Assembly (NCBI RefSeq): GCF_004010955.1
Contig: NZ_CP025227.1
Location: forward strand, 248,001 to 312,000
Origin: Actinomyces wuliandei
Lineage (GTDB): Bacteria; Actinomycetota; Actinomycetes; Actinomycetales; Actinomycetaceae
Direction: 5' to 3'
Length of the DNA: 64,000 nucleotides
Part shown: piece by piece, positions 44,906 through 53,586 of the stretch
Numbering within the stretch: position 1 is the first letter of the stretch
Layout: each line of letters opens with the position of its first letter
The notes under the pieces: generated by a model
What the model saw: only the letters and a program-made list of their open reading frames with translations
Databases searched by the model: none
Told to the model about the DNA's origin: nothing
Position numbers and translations under genes: made by a program

Positions 44906-47900
44906 GTGGCTGCGACACCGTTTGACGAGACGAAGATCCCGTGCCTGGAGTTTGACGTGGAGTCGCTGGACACTGCCGCGACGAACCTCAAGACGAAGGC
45001 GGGTGACCTGCGGAGTGCGGGGGAGTCGGTCAAGTCGACGTGGGCGGGGATGCAGGTGTGCTACAAGGCTCCTGAGCAGGAGTCCTTGTACGCGGCGATG
45101 GACCCGGTGGCTGACGACTCCGACACCTTGGCCACCAGTATCGAGTCGATGGCCTCGGCGCTGTCCACCTTCGCCGACACGGTGTCGTCGCTGAGGACCC
45201 GGGCTCAGGCGCTCAGGAGCGACGTGCTGGCGTTCAAGGAGGAGGTCGCGGGGGACCCGGAGTGGGACCACGACCAGGACCTGGTCAACAAGAACAACGG
45301 GTTCATCGACCGGGCCTCGGCGATCCAGGCGGACATGTGGGAGGCCGAGCGCGAGTGCGCCAACACGATCCGGGACCTGGACGGGCTGGAGCACTACCAC
45401 GCGGAGTCGGTGGCTGGCTCGGGGGCTGGTGGTGACCTGGTCTACGGGTACGAGTCGCGGGACCTGGCTGGTGTCGAGGAGCTGCCGTGGGGGACCCATG
45501 TGTCGGCGGCTCCGCCGAACAACCCGGCTGAGGTGCTCAGGCGTTTTGTGTGGGACGGTCTGGTGCTGGACGGGATCGGCGGGTCGCTCGAGGCCCAGGC
45601 CAGCCTGGTGGGTGTCGAGTTCAACGAGGTGGACAGGTCGGTCTCGTGGAGCCTGAGCCAGATGGCGGAGGCGTGGAAGGGCCTGACGGCCCTGGCGGGG
45701 CTGACCTGGGAGGACGGGGGCCTCAGCTTCCGGAGGGGGACCGCGGCTGAGACCTGGGCGGAGGTGGGCAAGGACCTGGTGGCGTGGGACATGTGGGGGC
45801 AGGATCCTGCTCGGGCGGCGGGCAGCGTGGTGCCTGACGTCGCAGTGGTGGGGGCTTTCGGTGCTGCGGGTGCGGCTGCTCGTGGTGGCGGGGCTGCCGT
45901 GCGGGGGGCTGCTGGTCTGGGCAGGGTGTCGCGGGCGGCGCGGGCTGCTGTGGTGGCCCAGCGGGTCGCGGACTTCATGGACCCGGTGGGCACCGCGCTC
46001 AGCAAGGGGGCGCGCAAGGTGGCGCAGCTGGTGGGCGAGGCCTTTGACCTTACCGGGCTGACTGACCTCATGGACCGTATTCGTGGCCGGGGCGGGGCCG
46101 AGGCCCCGGAGGTGCCCGCTCCGCACTCCGTGGACGTGGGGCCTGGCCGCGCCAGCGACCTGCCGGAGGTGGGTGGCCAGCGTGGTCACGGCCCCCACGG
46201 CGGGGACGCCGGGGGTGGGACCGGTGGCCGGGGGCAGGAGCTGCCCGGGCAGGACGTTCCCGTTGGCAAGGGGGCTCAGGAGCCGTCTGCCTCCCACGGT
46301 GGTGGCCGGAGCGGCCAGGCCGACGGCGGGGAGGCCCCTCTCCACCGCAGTGGTGACGCGGACGGTGCTGATGCTTCTGGGGCTGGTGCGCGGGGCCGCC
46401 ACGCGGACGGCGCTGACGGTGCCGACGCCGCTGAGGCGGGCGCCCCGGCCCGCAGTCGCGCTGACGGCGACGCGGGTGGTACCCACGGATCTGACCCTGC
46501 TGGTCATCCTGCTGGTCGTGGTGACAGCGCCGACGCGCAGGCCCCGGCCCGCAACCGCGCCGACACCGAGGGTGCTGATGCGGAGGCTCCGTCTGGCCGC
46601 CACCGTGGTGACGGTGACAGTGGTGGTGCTGAGGCGGGTGCCCCGTCTGGCCGCCACAGGGCTGATGGTGACGGCGCTGAGGCGGGCGCCCCGTCTGGGC
46701 GCCACCGTGGTGACGGTGACAGTGGTGGTGCTGAGGGCTCTGGCCGTGCTGGTCACGACCGTGGTGAGGGTGCTGAGGCGGGTGCCCCGGCCCGTCACCG
46801 CGCCGACACCGAGGGTGCTGATGCGGAGGCTCCGTCTGGCCGCCACAGGGCTGATGGTGATGGTGCGGAGTCTGCGTCTGGTCACGGCCGTGGTGAGGGC
46901 GCCGATGGTGAGTCCTCGGCTGGCCGTCACCGCGCTGAGGGTGCTGACGGTGAGGCCTCGGCCCACAACCGCGCCGACACCGAGGGTGCTGATGCGGATG
47001 CCCCGTCTGGTCGTCACAGGGCTGACGGGGCTGATGGCGAGTCCTCGGCTGGCCGCCACAGGGCTGACGGGGCTGACGGTGAGGCCTCGGCCCGCCACGC
47101 GGCTGACGAGGCTGATGGTGCTGGTGGTGGTCGTGGTGACGGCTCTGGTGGCTCCGGCCGTGGTGGTGACGGGGACGGCACGTCGGACCGCAGTGGTGGT
47201 GACGGTGATGGTGACTCCTCGGGTGAGCAGTCTGTGGCTGAGCGGCTTGAGAAGCGTCGCGGGGAGGCTGACCAGGACGCGTTCAACCAGGAGCACCGGC
47301 CGCGTGTGGAGCGCACGGTGGAGGTTGGCGAGGGCACTGGCCTGGCTCCCCGTCACGACGAGCCGTTTGGGCGGGGTGTGGAGCTGGAGCCCAACACCTG
47401 CTACCAGGTGGACAAGCGGGGCAGCTTCTACACCAATGACGCCGGTGAGGTGGTGCATGTGGAGGCGCACTCGGCGGTGGAGCGTCGTGGGTGGTGGGGT
47501 ATGCGCGAGCCGTTGAGCCCGGACCTGAGGGACCCTCTGCCGAGCGCGACCTACACGGTGGATGGGAGGTTCCACTACACCACGGATGAGTGGGGTCGTA
47601 CGGTGCGCATCCAGGTGGACAGGCTGGATGAGGTCTCGCAGAGGTATGACTCCTCGTGGGTGCGTGGGCGTGTTGGTGGCCTGGGTGGTGAGGGGTTTGA
47701 CGGGGGCCACCTGGTGGCCCACCGGTTTGGTGGGGGTCCGGAGGAGCTCAACGTGGTGCCCATGCGCAGCACCCTCAACCGGGGGACTGAGGGGGCCTAC
47801 CCGTACAGCTACAAGAAGCTGGAGGACGACATCGCCGACAGCCAGGGAGCCTACAAGAACATCGACATCTATATCGAGTACGACGGCCCACCGGGGGTGG

Positions 47901-48019
47901 ACCCGGGGACCTCCCTGAAGGGCGTGCCCAAGGCAGGCCGGGTGCCTGTGAACTTTGAGGTCTACGCGACTGATGCGGGGGGTGTGCCGAGGGTGCCGAG
48001 GACGTTCCCGAACAAGTGA
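44906..48019 (+). CDS. T7SS polymorphic toxin with DNA/RNA non-specific endonuclease-like C-terminus
   Basis: 1037 residues in three parts. Residues 1-150: long helices like LXG/WXG targeting domains (ESLDTAATNLKTKAGDLRSAGESV). Residues 150-400: second helical domain with AAEAAARGGG-type Gly/Ala region. Residues about 410-800: Gly/Asp/Arg/His/Ala-rich tandem repeats. Residues about 820-1037: nuclease domain with FDGGHLVAHRFGGGPEELNVVPM near 933 (DxGH and Asn of the DNA/RNA non-specific endonuclease, YeeF-like group). The stop overlaps the GTG that precedes immunity gene 1. GGAGGGG precedes GTG 44906. Expected to be exported by the neighbouring secretion system and to kill competitors by cutting nucleic acid; activity is inference. 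Confidence 0.8.
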   Translation: MAATPFDETKIPCLEFDVESLDTAATNLKTKAGDLRSAGESVKSTWAGMQVCYKAPEQESLYAAMDPVADDSDTLATSIESMASALSTFADTVSSLRTRAQALRSDVLAFKEEVAGDPEWDHDQDLVNKNNGFIDRASAIQADMWEAERECANTIRDLDGLEHYHAESVAGSGAGGDLVYGYESRDLAGVEELPWGTHVSAAPPNNPAEVLRRFVWDGLVLDGIGGSLEAQASLVGVEFNEVDRSVSWSLSQMAEAWKGLTALAGLTWEDGGLSFRRGTAAETWAEVGKDLVAWDMWGQDPARAAGSVVPDVAVVGAFGAAGAAARGGGAAVRGAAGLGRVSRAARAAVVAQRVADFMDPVGTALSKGARKVAQLVGEAFDLTGLTDLMDRIRGRGGAEAPEVPAPHSVDVGPGRASDLPEVGGQRGHGPHGGDAGGGTGGRGQELPGQDVPVGKGAQEPSASHGGGRSGQADGGEAPLHRSGDADGADASGAGARGRHADGADGADAAEAGAPARSRADGDAGGTHGSDPAGHPAGRGDSADAQAPARNRADTEGADAEAPSGRHRGDGDSGGAEAGAPSGRHRADGDGAEAGAPSGRHRGDGDSGGAEGSGRAGHDRGEGAEAGAPARHRADTEGADAEAPSGRHRADGDGAESASGHGRGEGADGESSAGRHRAEGADGEASAHNRADTEGADADAPSGRHRADGADGESSAGRHRADGADGEASARHAADEADGAGGGRGDGSGGSGRGGDGDGTSDRSGGDGDGDSSGEQSVAERLEKRRGEADQDAFNQEHRPRVERTVEVGEGTGLAPRHDEPFGRGVELEPNTCYQVDKRGSFYTNDAGEVVHVEAHSAVERRGWWGMREPLSPDLRDPLPSATYTVDGRFHYTTDEWGRTVRIQVDRLDEVSQRYDSSWVRGRVGGLGGEGFDGGHLVAHRFGGGPEELNVVPMRSTLNRGTEGAYPYSYKKLEDDIADSQGAYKNIDIYIEYDGPPGVDPGTSLKGVPKAGRVPVNFEVYATDAGGVPRVPRTFPNK
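46340..47230 (+). repeat. Coding tandem repeats in the toxin linker
   Basis: Degenerate units of about 20-30 residues built from GRHRADGD, GADGE, EAPSG and RADTEGAD modules. At DNA level units such as CCGTCTGGCCGCCAC recur at irregular spacing. The repeats keep two other frames and the antisense open for hundreds of codons. Length variation by recombination is likely. Confidence 0.85.
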
Positions 48020-48048
48020 GTACTTCGACAATTAAGGGGATGGGTCTT

Positions 48049-48660
48049 ATGGTTAGGTTGTCGGAGATGTCTGCTGGGGAGCTTCTCGCTCGCTCTGAGG
48101 AGATGCTGGCTGACTGGCTGCGTGAGGAGGGCGGGCAGCGTGTTGACATCGAGTTCATGGGTGTGGGGCTGGTTCAGCAGTTTGACCCCCAGCTCACGCG
48201 TGGTGGGCAGCGGTCGCGTGTGATCCCACCTCATGAGGTCAACTCCTTCATGACGGAGCTGCGTGATAGGCAGGTTGTGCCTGGGTGGGGTGCGTGGACG
48301 TGGTGCCGGCTGTGGATGGTGGCGGGTGAGTGGGTGCTGCACCAGGAGTGCGACTGGATGCGCGAGCCGGTACTTGAGGGGCCTGCTGGTGGGCGGCCCC
48401 CTCCGGGTATCTGTGCCCTGGAGCTGGAGCGTCATCCCCGGGATGCGGAGAACATCCCGGACTGGATGGCTGCGGGTGTGGCGGCCAACGAGAGGCGCAA
48501 GGCTGCCAACGCGCGTCGTCGTGAGGCCAGGAGGGCGAAGAAGGAGCGTGAGCGCCAGGCGGCCCAGGCCCAGGCCGCTGAGGCAGCCGACCAGCAAGGC
48601 GGGAGCGGTAGCGGGCAGACCACCCAGGAGGGGGACGGTGCTGGTGGGTCCGCGGGGTGA
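48049..48660 (+). CDS. Immunity protein 1 for the nuclease toxin
   Basis: About 203 residues from ATG 48049, chosen because AAGGGG lies 9 bases before it and because MVRLSEMSAGE then aligns with the start of paralog 2; GTG 48016, overlapping the toxin stop, is an alternative. Core: LREEGGQRVDIEFMGVGLVQ, GAWTWCRLWMVAGEWVLHQECDWMREP, LELERHPRDAENIPDWMAAG. The C-terminal 60 residues are a positively charged Arg/Ala helix. Paralogs lie at 49308, 50140 and, diverged, 54645. Immediate position after the toxin is the reason for calling it immunity; a resemblance to YezG-type proteins is possible but unproven. Confidence 0.7.
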   Translation: MVRLSEMSAGELLARSEEMLADWLREEGGQRVDIEFMGVGLVQQFDPQLTRGGQRSRVIPPHEVNSFMTELRDRQVVPGWGAWTWCRLWMVAGEWVLHQECDWMREPVLEGPAGGRPPPGICALELERHPRDAENIPDWMAAGVAANERRKAANARRREARRAKKERERQAAQAQAAEAADQQGGSGSGQTTQEGDGAGGSAG

Positions 48661-48661
48661 G

Positions 48662-49297
48662 GCCTGTGCCGGTGGTGTCGGCTGGGGCTTCCTGGGTGGC
48701 TTCTACACCGATGAGTCTGGTGAGGTGGTGCATGTGGAGGCGCACTCGGCGGTGGAGCGTCGTGGGTGGCTGGGGATAACGCAGGACGCGCTCAACCCGG
48801 ACCTGAAGGACCCGCTGCCCAGCGCGACCTACACGGTGGACGGGAGGTTCCACTACACCACTGATGAGTGGGGTCGTACGGTGCGTATCCAGGTGGATGA
48901 GCTCAGGAAGGTTGATGGTGACCTGGAGAAGTACCGCTCGGAGTCGGTCCAGGAGCGGGTCGGTAAGTACGGTGGTGACGACTATGACGGGGGTCACCTG
49001 TCTGGTCACCAGTTCGGCGGGGCTCCGGAGGACATCAACGTGGTGCCCATGCTGCGCAAGGTCAACCAGAACCACCCGGACAGCTTCTACAGGCTGGAGA
49101 AGGAGATCGCCGCCAGCCAGGGAGCCTACAAGCACCTGGACATCCGGATCGAGTACGGCGGGCCTCCAGGGGTGGACCCAGGGACCTCCCTGAAGGGCGT
49201 GCCCAAGACCGACCGGGTACCCACCGAGTTCAAGGTTCACTGGGTTGACAAGCAGGATGTCCCGCACCGTAAGCCGTTTAAGAACTATCCCGAGTGA
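48662..49297 (+). pseudogene. Orphan toxin C-terminal module (silent nuclease cassette)
   Basis: Frame homologous to the last 210 residues of the toxin at 44906: FYTDESGEVVHVEAHSAVER is near-identical, and DGGHLSGHQFGGAPEDINVVPM keeps the active-site pattern while surrounding residues differ. There is no in-frame start with a ribosome site at its beginning; homology starts about 20 codons after immunity gene 1 stops. This is the classic orphan toxin module that can be exchanged into the main toxin gene by recombination through the conserved flank. It ends 10 bases before immunity gene 2. Confidence 0.8.
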
Positions 49298-49307
49298 GAG
49301 GAGTGCC

Positions 49308-49958
49308 GTGGTGCGTATGCGTGACATGGGGCCGGAGGAGGCGTTCGCCCGGGCTGAGGAGCAGCTGGCGAAGTGGCTGCGTGAGGAGGGGGGCTCCCGC
49401 CTTGAGATTGAGGTCATCGGTATCGGGCTCGTCCAGAGGGACAAGATGTGGATGACTGTTGACGGGGAGGTCAAGAGAGTGCTGCCTGAGTCGAGTGAGA
49501 CGGGGTTTGCTGTGGACCACCTGCGTGAGAAGCAGGTGGTTGCTGGGTGGGGTGCGTGGACGTGGTGCCGGTTGTGGATGGTGGCGGGTGAGTGGGTGCT
49601 GCACCAGGAGTGTGACTGGATGCGCGAGCCGGTGCTCGAGCGGCCCCCTATCGGGGAGGACGAGTACTCGATCGAGCTGGACCTCTATCCCCGGGATGCG
49701 GAGAACATTCCTGTGTGGCTGGCAGAGCGGGTGGCGGCCAACGAGAAACGGAAGGCCGCTAACGCGCGTCGTCGTGAGGCCAGGAGAGCCCGGAAGAAGC
49801 GTGAGCGCCAGGCGGCCCAGGCCCAGGCCGCTGAGGCTGCCGACCGGCAGGGCGGGCAGGAGGCTGCCCAGTCCGCCGTCCAGGATGCTGCCCGGGGTGT
49901 GCCCGGTGCCGGGCAGGCCGCCCAGGATGGGGGCGGTGCTGGTGGGTCCGCGGGGTGA
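49308..49958 (+). CDS. Immunity protein 2 (paralog)
   Basis: 216 residues. VVRMRDMGPEEAFARAEEQLAKWLREEGG aligns with immunity 1; GAWTWCRLWMVAGEWVLHQECDWMREPVLE is nearly identical between them, while residues 30-75 differ, presumably the toxin-contact face. Same Arg/Ala-rich charged tail. GAGAGGAG precedes GTG 49308 (GTG 49311 equally possible). Matches the orphan module directly upstream. Confidence 0.72.
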   Translation: MVRMRDMGPEEAFARAEEQLAKWLREEGGSRLEIEVIGIGLVQRDKMWMTVDGEVKRVLPESSETGFAVDHLREKQVVAGWGAWTWCRLWMVAGEWVLHQECDWMREPVLERPPIGEDEYSIELDLYPRDAENIPVWLAERVAANEKRKAANARRREARRARKKRERQAAQAQAAEAADRQGGQEAAQSAVQDAARGVPGAGQAAQDGGGAGGSAG

Positions 49959-49962
49959 GGCC

Positions 49963-50110
49963 CGTTGTACTGGTCGAGTACGACGGCCCACCGGGGGTGG
50001 ACCCGGGGACCTCCCTGAAGGGCGTGCCCAAGACCGACCGGGTGCCCACCGAGCTGCGCGTCTATTTGGCTAACGCTGGGGGCGTGCCGAGGACGTTCCC
50101 GAACAAGTGA
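49963..50110 (+). pseudogene. Toxin C-terminal fragment
   Basis: Encodes only the last 45 or so residues of the nuclease module (VEYDGPPGVDPGTSLKGVPK ... GGVPRTFPNK) and stops at TGA, overlapping the upstream GTG of immunity 3, exactly as in the full toxin. No active-site residues remain. It begins right after the conserved end of immunity gene 2 (GGTGGGTCCGCGGGGTGAGG), the same junction as the larger orphan module, so it is a remnant of a third toxin unit. Confidence 0.75.
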
Positions 50111-50470
50111 GTACTTCGAGAATTAAGGGGATGGGTCTTATGGCTAGGTTGTCGGAGATGTCTGCTGGGGAGCTTCTCGCTCGCTCTGAGGAGATGCTGG
50201 CTGACTGGCTGCGTGAGGAGGGCGGGGAGCGTGTTGACATCGAGTTCATGGGTGTGGGGCTGGTTCAGCAGTTTGACCCCCAGCTCACGCGTGGTGGGCA
50301 GCGGTCGCGTGTGATCCCACCTCATGAGGTCAACTCCTTCATGACAAAGTTGCGTCGTGCGCAGGTTGTGACTGGCCTGGGTGCGTGGACGTGGTGCCGG
50401 CTGTGGATGGTGGCGGGGGAGTGGGTGCTGCACCAGGAGTGCGACTGGATGCGCGAGCCGGTACTTGAGG
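49975..50470 (+). repeat. Recent duplication of 47875-48370
   Basis: From the toxin GVDPGTSLKG region through the immunity start and the WTWCRLW region the two segments are almost identical (offset about 2.09-2.10 kb, with a 9-base difference). Runs such as GTCGGAGATGTCTGCTGGGG are shared exactly. This is the footprint of a recent segmental duplication. Confidence 0.85.
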
Positions 50471-50724
50471 AAGCCAGTGGTGAGCGGCCTGACCCTCGTA
50501 CCTGTGCCCTGGAGCTGGAGCTCTACCCCCGGGACCCGGAGAACATCCCCAGGTGGCTGGCAGAGGGGGTGGCTGTGTTTGAGGGGGATGAGGATGCCTC
50601 CGGGGACGGTACCGGTACCGGGCAGACCGCCCAGGACGGGGACGGCACCGGGCAGACCGTCGGCTCTGCGCGCCAGGAGACAGACCGTGACCAGTCAGAG
50701 AAGGACGAGGAGGGACAGCCGTGA
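50140..50724 (+). CDS. Immunity protein 3 (paralog)
   Basis: About 194 residues from ATG 50140. Nearly identical to immunity 1 over the first 75 residues, then shares WTWCRLWMVAGEWVLHQECDWMREP and LELELYPRDPENIPRWLAEG. The tail differs: instead of the Arg/Ala helix it is acidic (DGTGTGQTAQDGDGTGQ). The upstream in-frame GTG at 50107 overlaps the toxin fragment stop. Its stop overlaps the start of the next gene (GTGA), so it is in an operon with 50721-52388. Confidence 0.72.
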   Translation: MARLSEMSAGELLARSEEMLADWLREEGGERVDIEFMGVGLVQQFDPQLTRGGQRSRVIPPHEVNSFMTKLRRAQVVTGLGAWTWCRLWMVAGEWVLHQECDWMREPVLEEASGERPDPRTCALELELYPRDPENIPRWLAEGVAVFEGDEDASGDGTGTGQTAQDGDGTGQTVGSARQETDRDQSEKDEEGQP

Positions 50725-52388
50725 CTGAGCAGTCGAACCACCCCGCTGCGTCTGACCCCGCAACGACCAGCAGCCCCCAGCACCCGCCGCTGGAGAGGGC
50801 GGACATGGTTCTCCTGGAGGTAGAGCCCGGCGTGGCCGTGCTTGTGGCGCACACGGTGCCGCAGGGCTGGACGGTCGAGGTCTTCGGCCTGGGGGAGCAC
50901 TCCGGCCGCCAGATCGTCCAGGCCCTGGACGACGCCGTGGACCGGGCAGGCCTGGTGGTCCCGGGGGCCTCGACCCAGGGGCTGGTCCGGCTCTCACCAG
51001 AGACGCTTGCCAGCCTCGCCGCCATGCCCGTCCGGGCACAGGGTGGCAGCCTGGGAGTCCTCGACCAGGCGGGCACCCGGCCAGCTACCCCGGCGGGCGC
51101 TCAGGCGAGCCCGCAGACGAGCGGGGACGACCTCCGGGTCTGCTGGCTGCCTGCGGGCAGCGCGCAGGCAGCAGACCTGCTCCAGGGACTCAGCCGCGCC
51201 CAGCCGCTGGTGAGGCTCAGCGCCCACATGACCTTTATCGTGCAGGCTCTTGAGGAGGGCACGGGCCTGGTGCGCTCCGCGTTTGAGACCCGCTACGAGG
51301 ACCACTGGCCCGTGATCAGCGACATGCGTGAGACCCTCCTGGGGATCATTGCCCGGTCCCGTGAGACCGGGGTCATCCCCAGGTTGTCCACCGTCGGCAT
51401 CATCGCCCCGGACAGGGTGGTCAACGACGAGCATGCCTTCTTTGCCCGCCGTGTCCACAAGCACCGGGAGCACCTGGACACTCACAGTGCCGCCCGCTGG
51501 GAGTACCTGAGGGGCAACATTGAGCAGGTAGTCGCTGACTACCAGGGCTATCTCACGATGGAGACTATCGACAGCGGGAGGTGGATACTGAGCCCGGGCA
51601 GGTTCGCCATGATGACCAGCCGGCCTCCTGACATCGAGAAGACCATGACCTACCAGTCCGTCAACATGCCGGCCAAGTACCAGGAGAAGCTGGGCCACGT
51701 GGCCGACGTCCTCACGCTGATCGACGCCCAGCGCCACCTGTGCGCCGAGGTCACCGGTCGGCCCTGGCCCCCGCACGCCCCCGAGCAGCTGGGTGGCGCC
51801 AGCCTTGATGAGACGGTCGCGGCGATGAGGCGCCACGTGGACCGCCTGCGTGGCAGCTCTGCGGAGGAGCCGCTGGCCGTGGCACCGGCGCTCCAGGTGG
51901 TCGGGCAGGAGGTGCCCGGCCAGGCCCTGGCAGCGCTGCGCTGGCTGCTGCCCGCCCCGGAGCCCCTCATCGCCCTGGCCGAGGTGGAGCGGGGAAGCCT
52001 GACCGGAGCGGCCCAGGGCCTGCGACCTGGCCCCGACGGGGGACCGGCGGCGCAGGCGAGCACCTACCTGGGCGTCACCTCTGCCCGACTCTTCCTTGCT
52101 TCGGTGCCTGCGCTGGTGGAGGAGGGCAGGATCGAGCTCAGCCTCCCCCTTGCCGACCTGCGCTATGTCCGGTTCAGGATGGTGGACCGCAGGGCCTTTA
52201 TGGACGTCACCATGAAGGAGGAGGACCTCAGCATCGGCTTCGCTCAGTCGGCTGTCTCCTCCGGCTTCACCACCGGCCTCGCCCACCGGGTGGCGGACAT
52301 CCTGATGACGGCGGCGAGCATCCCCGAGGAGGAGCAGCGCAGCGACCCGCTGTTCACCAGGGCAACCAGCCGTGAGCGGCGGGAGTGA
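50721..52388 (+). CDS. Unknown T7SS-operon protein
   Basis: 555 residues, no membrane segment, not recognised. Residues 1-130 include a small beta-rich unit (MVLLEVEPGVAVLVAHTVPQGWTVEVFG). The middle is helical (FETRYEDHWPVISDMRETLLGIIARSRETGVIP; MPAKYQEKLGHVADVLTLIDAQRHL). The C-terminal 110 residues (YLGVTSARLFLASVPALVEEG, LPLADLRYVRFRMVDRRAFMDVTM) look like a bacterial PH-type domain. Start overlaps immunity 3. Position suggests a role with the toxin locus such as chaperone or membrane recruitment, but this is inference. Confidence 0.6.
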   Translation: MTEQSNHPAASDPATTSSPQHPPLERADMVLLEVEPGVAVLVAHTVPQGWTVEVFGLGEHSGRQIVQALDDAVDRAGLVVPGASTQGLVRLSPETLASLAAMPVRAQGGSLGVLDQAGTRPATPAGAQASPQTSGDDLRVCWLPAGSAQAADLLQGLSRAQPLVRLSAHMTFIVQALEEGTGLVRSAFETRYEDHWPVISDMRETLLGIIARSRETGVIPRLSTVGIIAPDRVVNDEHAFFARRVHKHREHLDTHSAARWEYLRGNIEQVVADYQGYLTMETIDSGRWILSPGRFAMMTSRPPDIEKTMTYQSVNMPAKYQEKLGHVADVLTLIDAQRHLCAEVTGRPWPPHAPEQLGGASLDETVAAMRRHVDRLRGSSAEEPLAVAPALQVVGQEVPGQALAALRWLLPAPEPLIALAEVERGSLTGAAQGLRPGPDGGPAAQASTYLGVTSARLFLASVPALVEEGRIELSLPLADLRYVRFRMVDRRAFMDVTMKEEDLSIGFAQSAVSSGFTTGLAHRVADILMTAASIPEEEQRSDPLFTRATSRERRE

Positions 52389-52467
52389 TCGAGCTGGTCG
52401 CGCCGCGATTCGAGCCCAGATCATCGAGCGGATATCGAGCAGATAAGGAACCCGAGGAAAGACCATC

Positions 52468-53586
52468 ATGACTCAGAACCCTCAACATCCCCACGACCCT
52501 GAGGCGTCAGGACCCCAGGAGCCCGGGACCGCAGGTTACGGGGCGGCTTATGGCGACACTGCTGGGCAGCAGCCCGCCTACCCGGGCGGCTACGGCGCCG
52601 TACCGCCGTCGGCGCAGGGGGGCGATGACGGTGCCGCCGCGCGGCCAGTGCAGTCGGGCGGCTACGGTGCCGTGCCGCCGTCGGCGCAGGGAGATGGCGA
52701 CGGCTACGGTGCTCCTCCTGGGGGACTGCCTCCCGGCATGGGGCCGACGTCGGCTCCCGACGGTGGGGGCACGGGCTTCCAGCCCTCGTCCCTCCCGCTG
52801 TACCCCCGTGTCCAGGTGGGGCCAGCATGGCGGTGGGCGTGGTCGCGGGTGACGGGGAATCCTGCTGTCTTTGGCGGTGGTCCGCTGTTCCTGGTGGTTT
52901 TCTACCTCCTGATGGCGGCTTGCGTCTTTCCGCTGAGTACGGTGGTGGAGAACGCGTCAGATACTGTGTCCTGGGTTCTCCTGGTGCCGCTTGTCGCGGT
53001 GCTGCTGGCATTCCTGCTGGGGCTTATAACCGTCGCGGCAGGCGTGTACCACGCGTGCCTGGTCGCGGCTCGCGGGGAGCGTGCGCGGCTGCGGGACTTC
53101 CTGGTCTTCCCCAACCGCTGGCGCACCGTGGCGGTCTACCTTGTTGCCACTGTTCTTACTCTTGCCGGGTTGCTGGTTATCATCGGTGCGCCGATCGTGG
53201 CCTACTTCTGCCTCTTTGCGATGTTTGTCTCCCTGGACCAGGGGACGCCAGTGTTCCAGTCTATCTCGCGATCCTTCTCGATGATGCGTCACGGCGCGAG
53301 CAACGACATGGTTCCCCTGTTCCTGGTGATTCTAGTTCAAAATGTGGTCGGCTACTTCAGTGCGATCGGAATTCTCTTTACTTTTCCCGCCGGGCTCCTC
53401 ATGGCCGCCTACGCCTACGTGCGCCTGAGCGCGTCCAGCCCCGGCCAGCCCGGGTACGGAGAGCCTGGATATGGGCAGCCGGGCCACCCCGGATATGGCT
53501 CCGACTACCCCGGTCCGGCCGGGTACGGGCAGTCCGCGTACGGCCAGCCGGGCCAGTCTGACCATGCGCCCGGCTACCTCGGCTAG
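52468..53586 (+). CDS. Multi-spanning membrane protein with GYG repeat tails
   Basis: 372 residues. N-terminal 115 residues are Gly/Pro/Tyr/Ala-rich (GGYGAVPPSAQG twice), then about six hydrophobic segments (FLVVFYLLMAACVFPLS; LLVPLVAVLLAFLLGLITVAAG; VYLVATVLTLAGLLVIIGAPI), then a C-terminal tail of GYGQPG-type repeats. Cytosolic Tyr/Gly/Pro tails of this type are common on actinobacterial membrane proteins near the division site or secretion systems. No catalytic motif. GAGGAAAG precedes ATG 52468. Family not recognised. Confidence 0.7.
   Translation: MTQNPQHPHDPEASGPQEPGTAGYGAAYGDTAGQQPAYPGGYGAVPPSAQGGDDGAAARPVQSGGYGAVPPSAQGDGDGYGAPPGGLPPGMGPTSAPDGGGTGFQPSSLPLYPRVQVGPAWRWAWSRVTGNPAVFGGGPLFLVVFYLLMAACVFPLSTVVENASDTVSWVLLVPLVAVLLAFLLGLITVAAGVYHACLVAARGERARLRDFLVFPNRWRTVAVYLVATVLTLAGLLVIIGAPIVAYFCLFAMFVSLDQGTPVFQSISRSFSMMRHGASNDMVPLFLVILVQNVVGYFSAIGILFTFPAGLLMAAYAYVRLSASSPGQPGYGEPGYGQPGHPGYGSDYPGPAGYGQSAYGQPGQSDHAPGYLG

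Noticed and set aside
46560..47110. Regular repeats checked as a CRISPR array
   Set aside because: Units are coding, degenerate and lack unique spacers.
46083..47516. 477-residue frame inside the toxin linker
   Set aside because: Out-of-frame product of the repeats, Arg/Thr/Pro-rich, no start signal.
44759..48031. 1090-residue open frame on the minus strand
   Set aside because: Antisense shadow of the toxin; composition follows the repeat codons and there is no family signal.
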